A stretch of 43,815 bases of DNA from a virus. The stretch spans positions 1 to 43,815 of the IMG/VR virus record IMGVR_UViG_3300017744_000024. One strand, 5' to 3'. Under the pieces are notes generated by a model that saw nothing but the letters and a program-made list of their open reading frames with translations, was not told the origin of the DNA and did no database searches. Numbering within the stretch: position 1 is the first letter of the stretch; every line of letters begins with the position of its first letter. Both the position numbers and the translations under genes were made by a program. Shown here in pieces: positions 29,480-42,400 of the stretch.

Positions 29480-29920
29480 ATGGCACAGAAAAAATTATAT
29501 AAAGAGGTTACAGTTACATCTGCTCAAACAGCCAAAACACCTGCTACACAAAGAATGTACAGAGGGTTGAGTACAGTGAATCCAGACAACACATCATTTG
29601 GTTTAAATGATATAGGATTAATCAAACAGGATTTGTTGAATCATTTTCATATATCACAAGGCGAGAAACTTGAAAATCCAGAGTTTGGCACAATCATATG
29701 GGACGTAATACACGATCCTTTAACAGCAGATTTAGAAGAAGCAATTAAAGAGGATATTATCAAAATAATCGACACTGATCCTAGAATAAAAGCGGACACA
29801 GTGATAGTAACACCATTTGAAGCAGGATTACAAATAGAAGTTGAACTAACTTATGTCAAATATAATGTGTCAGAGAAACTAAGATTGACATTTGACGAAA
29901 ATAATGGGTTACTGAATTAA
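29480..29920 (+). CDS. 25: Baseplate wedge protein gp25
   Basis: The product is 146 aa (T4 gp25 is 132). This wedge component starts sheath polymerisation and is the counterpart of TssE. The core LNDIGLIKQDLLNHFHISQG, then EKLENPEFGTIIWDVIHDPL, then EEAIKEDIIKIIDTDPR and LQIEVELTYVKYN is the gp25 family pattern. The N-terminus MAQKKLYKEVTVTSAQTAKT is a marine-phage-type extension. No Shine-Dalgarno sequence is obvious. gp6 follows after 49 bases. Confidence 0.92.
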   Translation: MAQKKLYKEVTVTSAQTAKTPATQRMYRGLSTVNPDNTSFGLNDIGLIKQDLLNHFHISQGEKLENPEFGTIIWDVIHDPLTADLEEAIKEDIIKIIDTDPRIKADTVIVTPFEAGLQIEVELTYVKYNVSEKLRLTFDENNGLLN

Positions 29921-29940
29921 ATGCTCTGTTTATACAAACA

Positions 29941-29948
29941 AATAAATA
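29941..29948 (+). promoter_or_regulatory. Candidate late promoter (AATAAATA) for gp6
   Basis: AATAAATA is 21 bases before the gp6 ATG, which has AAGGAAA upstream, so a transcript from here would carry a short leader with a ribosome site. It would serve gp6 and the giant gene behind it. Confidence 0.55.
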
Positions 29949-29969
29949 ATGTTATAACAAAGGAAACCA

Positions 29970-32900
29970 ATGTCATCCACAGATAGACAAAACAGATTAT
30001 TGCTGGCAGAAGACTGGAAAAGAGTATATCAGTCTTACAAAAATGCGGAATTCAAAAGTTACGACTTTGACACAATCCGTAGAACAATGATCCAATACAT
30101 CAGACAAAATTATCCAGAAGATTTTAACGATTACATTGAATCATCAGAGTATCTAGCACTAATTGACTTGATTGCTTATCTAGGACAAAACTTGGCTTTC
30201 AGAACAGACTTAAATGCTAGAGAAAATTTTTTAGAAACAGCAGACAGAAGAGATTCAATATTAAGATTAGCAAGATTAATCAGTTACAATCCAACACGTA
30301 ATCAAGCCGCAAACGGATTGATGAAAATTGTAGGTGTCAGCACAACTGAAAATATTGTAGATAGCAACAACTTAAATTTAAGCGGACAAACAATCAGTTG
30401 GAATGATGCAGGTAACACAAATTGGAATGAACAATTTACTAAAGTTTTAAATGCTTCATTGGCAGAAAATGAAAAATTTGGTAATCCAGTAAAATTAGAA
30501 AACATAGATTCAATCCCAACTAGTCAATACAGAATCAATGCCAACAGCACTGAGGTGCCTGTGTATTCTTTTAACAAAACAGTGAATGGACAAAATTTAC
30601 CATTTGAAGTTGTTTCAACTTCTTTCGACAATGGTTCTGTGATAGAAGAAGCACCACTTACAGGAAGAAAATTTAGTTTGCTTCACAGAGATGATGGTAA
30701 AGGCAACAGCAGTAACAACACAGGATTTTTTGCACACTTTAGACAAGGTGTACTTGACAATGGCGATTTTTCAATCGATGTACCGTCAAACAATCAATCA
30801 GTTGCAATTGAATCTAGCAATGTAAACAACACAGATGTTTGGTTGTATCAATTAGATACTGACACAGGATTAGAAAGTACAGAATGGACAAAAGTTGATG
30901 CTGTAACAGGTAACAATGTTATATACAATTCAACAACAAAAGATTTAAGAAATATTTACACAGTGTTGAGCGACACTGATGATTCAATCAGTCTTAAATT
31001 TGCAGATGGAATATTTGGAAATTTACCGCAAGGTAATTTTAAAGTATACTACAGAAGAAGTAAAAATCAAAATATTAGAATTACTCCTGCTGATATGCAA
31101 AATATTCAAGTGGATGTACAGTATGTTTCATCAAACAATCAAATAGAAGTTTTAACATTAACATTTGGATTGCAATACACAGTTGATAATGCAACAACAT
31201 CTGAAACCAATGACAACATCAGATTAAATGCTCCAGCAACATACTACACACAAAACAGAATGATCACCGGTGAAGATTATCAAGTTGCACCATTAGGAAC
31301 AAATCAAGAAATTATCAAAGTAAAAGCAACAAACAGAACTTCAAGCGGAATTTCAAGATATTATGATCTAATAGATTCAACAGGAAAATACAGTAACACA
31401 AATGTATTTGGCGCTGATGGTATAATATACAAAGAAGAAACTGAAAATGTAGACACATTTAGTTTTGCAACTCAAACAGACATTGAAGGTGTAATTATAA
31501 ATCAATTAGAACCTTTATTATCTAAAAATCAAACTAGAAATTATTACATAGAAAAATTTGCTAAAATATTATTAACTGATTTAATTCCGGTTTGGCAACA
31601 AGTTACAAATGCTACAAATGAATCTACAGGTAAATTGATAGATGATGTAAATGTTTTAGATTATCAAGTTGGAACATACACAGCAAGTCAATTGAAATAT
31701 ATTGAACCAGGTGCTATGATTAAGTTTACTGCACCAGCAGGCAAACACTTTATGCCAGACAACAGTATAATGGCAGGGCCAGGAGATCATCCAGGTGCTA
31801 AAGACTATATTTGGACAGCAGTTGTCAGTGTTTACAATGATGGAGTCACAAATAATACAGCAGGCGAAGGCGCAATCAAATTTAATGATGTGATTCCTAC
31901 AGGTGCTGTTGCAAGTGAAATATTACCTAAATTTTCAAAACAATTTTCAGATGATGTTAAAACAGTTATAATTGATCAGGCGTTTGCTTATAACAACTTT
32001 GGAATACGTTATGATGTACAAACAAGAAAATGGATGGTTATTGACGAAAACAATTTAAACGTTTATGGAGATTTCAGTATTGGTAAAACTGGTGATGAGT
32101 CAAATCAGCAATTAGATTCAAGTTGGTTGATCAGATGTATCAACAATGGTGCTACGTACACAATCACATACAGAGGTTTAAGATATGTGTTTGAAAGTAA
32201 TAAAGAAGTAAGATTCTTTTATGACAGTGCTGATAGAAACTTCAATGCAAAAACAGGAACAACACTTCAAGACAAAGTGAGTGTAATGTCCGTTAACACA
32301 AAACCAGACAGTAATTCTGCATTTAATAATGATATTAATTTTGCTATATCCACAGAGTACAGAACTTTAAGCGGATATGTAGACAGTGCTAAAATAGAAC
32401 TTACGCAATTTGATTCTGACCAAGACGGCATAGTGGATAATCCAAATGCTTTTGATCTTGTGGTTGACCCTGCTACTAATTCAACAACAAAATATGTTTT
32501 CCAAAAACTAATCAACGAAAGTGATGGAACACAGAGATATCAATACTGCAATGCAAGTACAGAAAATATCTATATTAGACAAACATCAGTGGGTGCTATT
32601 GGAGATTATCCAAACAGTTCTATTGTGTATCTAATAGACAGCAACAGTTTTAAACAGATCAACACAACAACCAACACAACATCAAATGTAACAAACTATA
32701 TTGCTCATGTTGGGAGAGACAATATTAAATTTCAATATGTACACACAGTGGACGGAAACACAAGATTAGATCCTAGTTCATCTAACATAATGGATATGTA
32801 TATTTTAACAAGAACTTATGATATCAATTTCAGATTATGGTTAACAGGAGTAACAGCAACCAAACCATTATTACCAAGCAGTGATTCGTTGTACACAAAC

Positions 32901-33458
32901 TTTAATACACCGTTAGCAAAAATTAAATCAATCAGTGACACAATAGTGTATCATCCAGTAAAATACAAAATATTATTTGGGTCACAAGCAGATACAAGTT
33001 TACAATCAACATTTAAAATTGTTAAAAATTCTGAACAAGTTACCAACGACAGTGATATTAAGAGTAGAGTTATCACAGCAATAAATCAATTCTTTGCTTT
33101 AGAAAATTGGGAATTTGGTGATACATTTTATTTCTCAGAATTAAGCACTTATGTGATGAACGAATTAGCACCAGACATAACAACTTTTGTTATTGTGCCT
33201 AAAGAAGGTTCAAAAGCATTTGGAAGTTTATTTGAAATTAAATCAGAAAATGATGAAATTTTTATTAGTGGTGCAAAAGTTTCAGATGTTGAAATAATAG
33301 ATGCTGTTACAGCCTCTAAACTTAAAGCAGACGGAAACATCACAACAAGTTCATCAACAGTTAGTACATTAAGTGGCACATTACCTGCTAGTTCAAGTTC
33401 AAATTCTAGTTCAAGTTCTAGTTCAAGCGGAGGCTCTAGTGGAGGAAGTGGATATTAA
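29970..33458 (+). CDS. 6: Baseplate wedge protein gp6
   Basis: The product is 1,162 aa (T4 gp6 is 660). gp6 makes the central ring of the wedges. The N-terminal family block is clear: DWKRVYQSYKNAEFKSYDFD, then YLALIDLIAYLGQNLAFRTD and ADRRDSILRLARLISYNPTR (about 15-110). The C-terminal block SRVITAINQFFALENWEFGD, then TFYFSELSTYVMNELAPDI, is the J-like/gp6 end domain. The extra length is beta-rich insertion between these. The last 25 residues are a Ser/Gly-only tail (33387-33455), unusual for gp6. The stop overlaps the next start by one base. Confidence 0.93.
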   Translation: MSSTDRQNRLLLAEDWKRVYQSYKNAEFKSYDFDTIRRTMIQYIRQNYPEDFNDYIESSEYLALIDLIAYLGQNLAFRTDLNARENFLETADRRDSILRLARLISYNPTRNQAANGLMKIVGVSTTENIVDSNNLNLSGQTISWNDAGNTNWNEQFTKVLNASLAENEKFGNPVKLENIDSIPTSQYRINANSTEVPVYSFNKTVNGQNLPFEVVSTSFDNGSVIEEAPLTGRKFSLLHRDDGKGNSSNNTGFFAHFRQGVLDNGDFSIDVPSNNQSVAIESSNVNNTDVWLYQLDTDTGLESTEWTKVDAVTGNNVIYNSTTKDLRNIYTVLSDTDDSISLKFADGIFGNLPQGNFKVYYRRSKNQNIRITPADMQNIQVDVQYVSSNNQIEVLTLTFGLQYTVDNATTSETNDNIRLNAPATYYTQNRMITGEDYQVAPLGTNQEIIKVKATNRTSSGISRYYDLIDSTGKYSNTNVFGADGIIYKEETENVDTFSFATQTDIEGVIINQLEPLLSKNQTRNYYIEKFAKILLTDLIPVWQQVTNATNESTGKLIDDVNVLDYQVGTYTASQLKYIEPGAMIKFTAPAGKHFMPDNSIMAGPGDHPGAKDYIWTAVVSVYNDGVTNNTAGEGAIKFNDVIPTGAVASEILPKFSKQFSDDVKTVIIDQAFAYNNFGIRYDVQTRKWMVIDENNLNVYGDFSIGKTGDESNQQLDSSWLIRCINNGATYTITYRGLRYVFESNKEVRFFYDSADRNFNAKTGTTLQDKVSVMSVNTKPDSNSAFNNDINFAISTEYRTLSGYVDSAKIELTQFDSDQDGIVDNPNAFDLVVDPATNSTTKYVFQKLINESDGTQRYQYCNASTENIYIRQTSVGAIGDYPNSSIVYLIDSNSFKQINTTTNTTSNVTNYIAHVGRDNIKFQYVHTVDGNTRLDPSSSNIMDMYILTRTYDINFRLWLTGVTATKPLLPSSDSLYTNFNTPLAKIKSISDTIVYHPVKYKILFGSQADTSLQSTFKIVKNSEQVTNDSDIKSRVITAINQFFALENWEFGDTFYFSELSTYVMNELAPDITTFVIVPKEGSKAFGSLFEIKSENDEIFISGAKVSDVEIIDAVTASKLKADGNITTSSSTVSTLSGTLPASSSSNSSSSSSSSGGSSGGSGY

Positions 33459-36400
33459 TGGCATACGACAACAATCAGAAAGATTTCAGTTTGCCTGCAG
33501 GCAAAGATGACGGTAAAAGAGAATCCTCAGAATTTTTACCTAAATATTTCAGAACTCCCGTTAATAATAAATTTTTACACAGCACAGTTGACCAACTAGT
33601 ATCTCAAGGAACATTAGAAAAATTAAATGCTTACTATGGACGTAAGATTACAGACGCCTACAAAGCATCTGATTTGTATGTACCTGAAGTAACTGCTGAT
33701 AGAGAGAATTACAAATTTGAACCTAGCATTGTACATCAAGATGATTTAGGCAATGTAAATTTTTATTCAGACTATTTGGATTTTGTTAATCAAATACAAA
33801 ACTTACACGGAAATATTTCTGATCACAGCGTTCTTAATGCTCAAGAATATTATGCTTGGTCACCAAGAATTGATTGGGACAAATTTGTTAATTACAGAGA
33901 ATACTTTTGGATGCCTTATGGTGCATCAACAGTAACAATAACAGGACAACAAAGAAATGTTGTTAGCACTTATTCAGTAACTAAATCTGATCAAACAGAC
34001 AACTATGCTTATATTTTTACTCCTGACGGACTTACAGCCAATCCAACACTAAAACTTTACAAAGGTCAAACATACAAATTTGATATTAATGCAGAAGGAT
34101 TACCTTTTGTTATAAGAACGCAAAGAATACTAGATGCTTCATACAATGTGACTGACGGTATTGATGTGCAAAGTGTTGAAAAAGGAATAATAACTTTTCA
34201 AGTTAGTGATTCAGCACCAGAAAAATTATACTATGGAAGTGATAATGATATTAATGCTTGGGGATTGATACAAATATACAACATAGAAGAAAATTCAGTA
34301 ATAGATGTTGCTAATGAAATAATAGGCAAAAAGAATTATACCACTGCTGATGGAGTAGCATTATCAAATGGTATGAAAATAAATTTTGCCGGCACAGTTA
34401 CACCTGTGGAATATGCTGAAAAAGATTATTTTGTTGAAGGTGTAGGTGACGCAATTGAGTTGATAGATGCACAAGAACTAGAAGTAAAAAGTGCTTTTAC
34501 TGATGTAACACCAATTCCATTTGATTCAAAAAACTTTGACACTGTGGGATTTGGAACAGCCACATCATATGCTATTGATAAAGATTACATTGTTGTAAAC
34601 AGAGCATCACCAGACAGAAATCCTTGGAGTAGATCCAACAGATGGATTCATAAATCTGTTATACAAGAAAGTGCTAAAGCGAACGGACAAATTGCAAACA
34701 TTGATCAAGCCACAAGAGCACGAAGACCTATCATTGAATTTGAAGCAGGTATTAAACTATATAATTTTGGTTTTAAAAAGAAAGAGAATATTGATTTAAT
34801 AGACACAGTTACAAAAGATGTAATGAGTGACGTTGAAGGTTCTCAAGGTTTTTTCATTGACGGTGTTGCATTAACAAATGGAATGAAAGTGTTGTTTACT
34901 GCTGACACAGATCCTCTTGTTAAAGATAAAATTTTTGAAGTTAAGTTTATTAATTTTACAGAAGGAACCACAGTTACTACACAAATCAGTTTGGTTGAAA
35001 GTGTAAATGCTTCTCCATTAGAAGGAGAAACTATTTTGGCTACTGACGGAATTGCAAATCAAGGTAAATGGTATTATTACAATGGAACATCGTGGGTTCC
35101 AGGACAAGCAAAAACTAAAGTTAATCAAACTCCTTTGTTTGATTTGTTTGATAACAACGGTGTAAGTTTCACTGACAGTATTGTATATCCTAATAGTTCT
35201 TTTATGGGTAACAAAATATTCACTTATGTTGAAGGTACAGGCACAGTAGATACTGAATTAGGATTTGCATTAACTTATTCAAATGTAGAAAACATTGGAG
35301 ATATTGTTTTTGATTTCAATTTGTTGAATCAAAGTTACACATATCAATCACAAAGTACTAGTGGAACGTTAACTTCGGAAACAGCATTTTTGAAAAAATA
35401 CAATGCTAGTGGCAACTTTACAACAGTAAATGGTTGGACTAAAGCACCTACTGACAGTTTTCAAAAAGTTAATAGACAGTATGTTGCATCTAACAATCAG
35501 AAAAATGATTTTGCTATTGACGTTTACAACAAAAGTGGAGATTTAAATGATCTAAACGTGAATGTGTTTGTCAATAATGTTAAAAAAATTGAAAATACTG
35601 ATTGGTCAATTTTAAGAATTAATGGTGAAGCATTTGTTAACTTCACTACTGAATTAGCAGTTAATGATATAGTTGTTATTAGAACAAGCAGTGCAACACC
35701 TAAAAACAGTAACGGTCATTATGAATTTCCGACAAACTTACAAGCCAATCCACTTAATGCAACAACAACAAAATTTACAGTTGGGCAAGTAACAGATCAC
35801 GTTAAATCAATTACTAATGAACTAAAAGATATACAAGGTGTAACTCCAGGATTTAGCAATTTAAGAGACTTCCCAAATGCAACACAATATGGTAGAAAAT
35901 TTTTACAACACAGTGGACCAATGGTGTTGTCTTCATACTTGTTGAACAACAAAGATGTAAATTTAATTTCAGCGATTACTGACAGTCAAAACGATTACTA
36001 TAAATTTAAACGATCATTTATCAGTGCTATGGATGATTTAGGGTTTGACGGAACATCTAGTCAAATAGTTGATAAAATTTTACTTAAACTTAACAAAGAC
36101 AATAATAATTCATTACCATATTTTCAAACAGATATGTTGGGAATTGGTGCATTCAAAACTACTAGACACACAGTTTTAGATATTGATAATAAATTTTTTG
36201 CATTGTCTAACAATTTTGATCTAACAGCATTGTCAACCAAAGCAGTGTATGTGTATCACAACGATGCACAACTAGTGCATGGTGTTGATTATGTGTATGC
36301 TAACGGATTTGTTCAAGTATCAAAAACAGTTGCACTAGATGATATTATTGTGGTTAACGAGTTTGAAACAACAAACGGATCACACATTCCAGCAACACCA

Positions 36401-39400
36401 ACTAAATTAGGACTGTATCCAAAGTACACTCCAAAAATTTATTTAGATACAACAGCAGTTACTCCAGTAAATGTTATTCAAGGACATGACGGAAGTATTA
36501 TGGTTGCATTCAATGACTTTAGAGATGATGCTATATTAGAATTAGAAAAAAGAATTTTTAACAATATTAAAACAACATACGATAATGAGTTGTTTGGCAT
36601 TAAGTCTTTTGTTCCAAGAGCATACAGCACAAATAAATTTACATTTGAATCAATTAACAAAACACTGTTAGGTGACTTTAACGATTGGTTAACATTTGTA
36701 GGTAATGAAGATTACACAGCAAACACTTTTCACACAGAAGACAACAGTTTAACTTGGAATTACAGCAATATGGTTTCTCCATCAGGCAACAAGTTGTTAG
36801 GATTCTGGAGAGGTGTGTACAATCATGCTTTTGATACAGACAGACCAAATATTGCTCCATGGGAAATGCTTGGATATTCACAAGCACCTACATGGTGGGA
36901 AACTGTTTATGGTCCAGCACCATACACTAAAGACAATTTAATTTTATGGCAAGATTTAGAAAAAGGTATTGTAAGAGAGCCTAGTAAAAAAATTGTAATT
37001 AAAAACAATTACAAAAGACCTGGCTTAACAAACAATATCCCAGTGGACAGCGAAGGTAATATTAGAAGTCCATTTGATAGTTCTTATGCCAGAGGTGCAG
37101 TATTACAACTCACTAGAGACAAGTTTAAGTTTGGTGATCATTCTCCAGTAGAAAATACATGGAGAAGAAGTGTACATTATCCATTTTCACTTTTAAAAAG
37201 TTATATTTTACATCAACCAAACAAAGCAATAGGTATAGGATTAGACACAAATAAAATTAGTAGAAATGCTAGTGGACAAATTGTATACAATTCATTAACT
37301 GCTATAAGACCTGCAAACATTGTTTGGCCGAGTAGTGTCAATGATAGCACAGTTACATTGACTGCTGGATTGGTAAATTACATTTACGAAGTGGTTGAAA
37401 ATTCACAAACAACAAATTATGCAGATTACAAAAAACAGTTTGGCGAACTACAAACGCAAGTAGGATTCAAAGTAAGAGGTTACAGCAACAAAGATAAATT
37501 TAAACTGTTGCTAGACAGTAAAACTCCATTGAATTCAACAACACTGTTTGTGCCAGAAGAAAATTATCGTTTAATTTACAATGTGTCTACACCGGTAGAT
37601 ATTTTAACTTACAGTGGATTAATTGTAGAAAAATTAGCAAGAGGTTTCAGTATAAAAGGATATGACAAGAATGATCCTTATATTAGATATCATTTACCAT
37701 TTGAACAATCTAGTGATCCAACAATTACAGTGGGCGGAATAAGTTCAGCATTTGTAAATTGGAGCGAAAACAAAAGATACGATAATGGAGCATATGTAAA
37801 GTTTGGTGAAGATTTTTATGCTACAGATGAAACACACATTTCAACATCATCTTTTGATGCTTCAAAATTTATTAAGTTAGTAGAACTTCCAATGGAAGGC
37901 GGTGCATCTGCTCTTTTAAGAAAAACTTTTTTAACAGATACAGTTCAATCTGTTGCATACGGAACAGTGTATGAAGACATTCAAACAGTTGTTGATGTGA
38001 TATTAGGATATGAATCATACCTTAAAGCAAAAGGATTTGTGTTTGATAATTATGATGCACAAACTCAATTGGTAGCCAACTGGCAATTAAGTGCTAAAGA
38101 ATTTTTATTCTGGACAACACAAAATTGGGACGAAGGTGCAGTTATCAGTTTAAGTCCATCTAGTAAAAAATTAGTTGTTACATCACAATATGCTACAACT
38201 GATAATGTAGTTGAAAATTATTATTCTTATGGTGTGTTAAAAGAAGACGGAAACAAACTAGACAGAGTAAATTTAAGAATTGTTAGAAAATCAAACACGT
38301 TTGAATTGTTTACAAAAAACACAGTAAATGGAATATATTTTGCTAAGGTTCCACTTGTACAAAAAGAACACGTTTGTTTATTAGATAATACAACATCATT
38401 CAGCGATTTAATTTATGATCCAGCAAGTGGATACAAACAAGATAGAATTAAAATGTTGGGTTATGTTACAGAATGGGATGGTAGTTTAAACATTCCAGGG
38501 TTTGTGTTTGACGAAGCAAAAGTAAAATTATGGGCTCCTTACACAGATTATGCAATGAGTGATGTGGTAAAACACAAACAGTTCTATTACACAGCAAATT
38601 CAAAATTAAAAGGAACAACAGAATTCAACATCAACAACTGGCGTAAACTAGACGGCAAGCCGGAAAGCAGTTTGTTATCAAACTTTGATTATCAAACAAA
38701 TCAATTTGCTGACTTCTATGATTTAGATACAGATAACTTTGATAGACAACAACAAAAACTTGCTCAGCATTTAATTGGATATCAACCAAGAACATATCTA
38801 AGTAATATTATTAATGATGATGTCAGTCAGTACAAATTTTATCAAGGCTATGTTAGAGAAAAAGGAACAGCAAATTCTCTTAACAAATTGTTTGATGCAC
38901 TAGCAAGTGCTGATAAAGAAAGTATAGAATTTTTTGAAGAGTGGGCAATCCGTAAAGGACAATATGGAGCAGTGGACACTTTTGACGAAATAGAATACAG
39001 AATAGATGAATCACAGGTAAGATTAAATCCACAACCTGTTTTATTAACAAATGATCAACCAGCAACAGCAACAGATTTAGTTTACAGAATACAATCAGGG
39101 CAAACTTATCTAGCACCTAAAAATTATCAACACACACCATTTCCTGTAAAATATGACAAAAACACTTATATCAAAACTGCAGGACCTGTAAACCCAATAG
39201 ATATTTCGCTTACACTAGCACAATATGATGACTTGTTGACTTCAACAAGTGTATCAACACTAGATGAAGGACAATATGTATGGATTGGTGACAACAAAGG
39301 TACTTGGAGTGTCTTGAGATACAGTAACACAGATCAAAAAATTGTATCAATAATAAAAGATGGAAGTGTTATTTCCGTTAATACATTGAATAATCCAGAC

Positions 39401-42400
39401 TTGGCAGTTGGTGAAATTTTTGTTGTAAATGCTAATGGTACAGATTATGTTTTCAAATCCACGTTTGTAGGAATAACTTCTATTCAATGTGAAGACGTAG
39501 AAGGATTTGCTTCAATACCGTCTGCTGTAGGTTTTATTAAAAGATTTACTGAATCAAGATTAAGTTCTATAAATGATATTAACACAAGAGTATTTGATCA
39601 AGGTCTTAAAGACAATGAAAAATTTTGGGTTGATGAATCAGATGATGGCAAATGGAAAATTGTTAACAACAAATTTGTGTTTAAAAAACACAATGAATTA
39701 AGTTCTACAAGCCTATCAGGAGATGAAAGTTTCGGTACAGTTATATCTGCTAACAAACAAAACTCAACAGTATTAGTCAGTCAGCCAACAGATGAAGATG
39801 GAAAAATTTATGTGTTTACCAGAGGTTCTGAAAGCGGAACATTAACATTATCACAAATAATAGAATCACCAACAACTGATCCGTTGTTATCAAATACCGA
39901 TCTATTTGGTTCAGGCAGTAATTTTGGAAAAGCAGTTGATATTTCTCCAGATGGAAATTTTGTAGTGATAGGTGCTCCTAATGCCGGTAATTTAAAAACT
40001 GAGTACAAAGGAGTGTACAACACAAACAGCAATTACAATGTTGGAAATATAGTTCAATACAAACAACAACTTTGGAGAGCAACAAATCAAATAGAAGGTG
40101 CAATAGCACAAGATTTATTCTCAACTTTTGATTCATCTGCTTTTTATAAAGAAAACGTAGGATTTCAAACAACAAATTTATTAATAGGTGACAGTATATT
40201 TTTAAACCAAACAACAGATCATATTTTAATAAGAGCATCTGTAGAACAGTACACAGCAACTAAAATAGGTGACAGATTAATATTAGATTACCTTGATTTT
40301 AATAGTGCATATCCAATTGACAGAAACAACTATTCTAAAGCATCAAATCAACCGTTTAGTGGTGTTGGATCTCCAACAATTAAAAATAATATATTCGGTG
40401 GTGCTGAAATTTCTATTCAAGAAAAAGTTGATGAAATTTTAGAAATATCAAACACATTAACAGATCCTGTTGTAGGAAATGTGTTAAGCACAGCAACAGC
40501 AGAAGGTACTGTGGTGTATGTGAGAAAAGTTGCCGCTAAATCTTTAATATATCTTAAAGATGTGAGCGGTGTATTTGCTGAAAGCGGAAGTTTAACTTTA
40601 GATGTATTGCCTATTGGAGATTACACAAGAGTAAATTCAGAAGCCTATGATTACCTTGGCGGTTGGTGGAAAGTAAGCATAGGTGCTAATGTTACAACAA
40701 ATGCTGGTTCAGATGTAACAACTAATGTCGTAATACAAGATATAAAAGTCTTAAATGAAGTAAGAGACACTAATAGATTTTTCAGTTCAATGGAACAACC
40801 TGTTGCTCCAATAACTCCTCAAGCACCATTAGTAAAAGCACAATTTGGAATTGGAACATACTATCAAGATTACTATATTGATGCAGGAACAAATTCATGG
40901 CTGATTAATTCAAATCCTCAACCTATTTTAAGTAAAAAATGGTTTGTAAGAGCAGGATACGATATTGCACACGACAGTACATTAAATTCAAGCACCTCAA
41001 CCAACAATGTAAGTGTTTGGTTTAACAATGTCGATACAGGTGCTTTTAATTTTGCTGATTTAAATATTAGTAGTACAGACACAAACGGACTTAAAGAAGT
41101 AGTAGATGTATGGGAAGGTTACATTGATGTAGATTCTCAACCAGATAACAATGCAAATTATTATTTTCCGACAGTAGGAGTGCACCAAATATATGATCCT
41201 ATCACTCAAGCACAGGCAGATGTAACGTTTGTTCAATTTATAGCATTAGAAAAAATAAGAATTTATTTTAATAACTCAAACAATAAACAATTTAGTTTAG
41301 GTTCTAATGCAAGTGCATCATCAACTCTTACTAGATTAGGTGGCGGTGTAAACAGAACTATAGGATCTATTGAACAAACAGTACAATCAGGAAACACAGA
41401 TGGAGACATTTTAGTTTTCGAAAACACAACGGTTATTACAGCATCAGGTGATCCTGACTTTTACACAGTAAATGATATAGAATATTGGATTTGGGACGAA
41501 TTTGAAAACGTTCCAGGTATTAGTCAAAGTGCTAATATACCAGGCAGTCAAAATAAAGATTACACACAAATATACAATATTCCAATTGGAGAAGGTGTTC
41601 AAAGTGGTTTCACTAATCAAGGTGCATTTTTAATTTACAAAAAGAACACAAAGGGTGTTTTTGAATACAACTCAGCATACACTGTGCCTGATACTCAAAG
41701 TGGTTTAAGATTAGGAAGCAAAATTCAACTGCGTGATTTTGGAGGAGTTACCACAGCATTTATTAGTGCAGAAGGTAATGGAACTTCCGGCTTACCAGGA
41801 AAAATTTACTTTGTAAATTACAGTACTACAAAAAATTGGTGGTTAGGTGTTGATCAGCATTACATGGGAGTGTTTGATGATCAAACTGATTACTTAAAAG
41901 ACGAATTAGTTGTGTTTGGCAACCAGTTGTACAAAGCAAAAACAAACATCAGTGCAAATGCTTGGCAACCAAGTCTATGGGAATTACAAGATACGCACAC
42001 TGACTTCTTAGGATATGTGCCAAATGACAGCGGTATTGAATTGCAAGGTGATTCAACACTGGATCAAAACAATTTAATTAAATTTGCAAATACATTTGAT
42101 GTTGATACAAACGGAGTTAATCTTGTGTTGACTAACAAGTACAGTGACGACAGTCAGAATGTTGTTGTGTACAGACAAAGCGGTGGACATTTCACATACA
42201 AACAAACAATAACACCTATAGATGATTCTGCTACAATAATTAATTTTGGAGCAGATATAAGCATATCTGGAGATGGGGAATTGATTGCTGTGGGAAGTCC
42301 GTTAAAAGATATTGCTGAAATAGACATGGGATCAGTTTATGTTTACAAAAAAGTTAGCAATGATTCTGGACAATACGAACTAAATCAAACATTAATAAGT

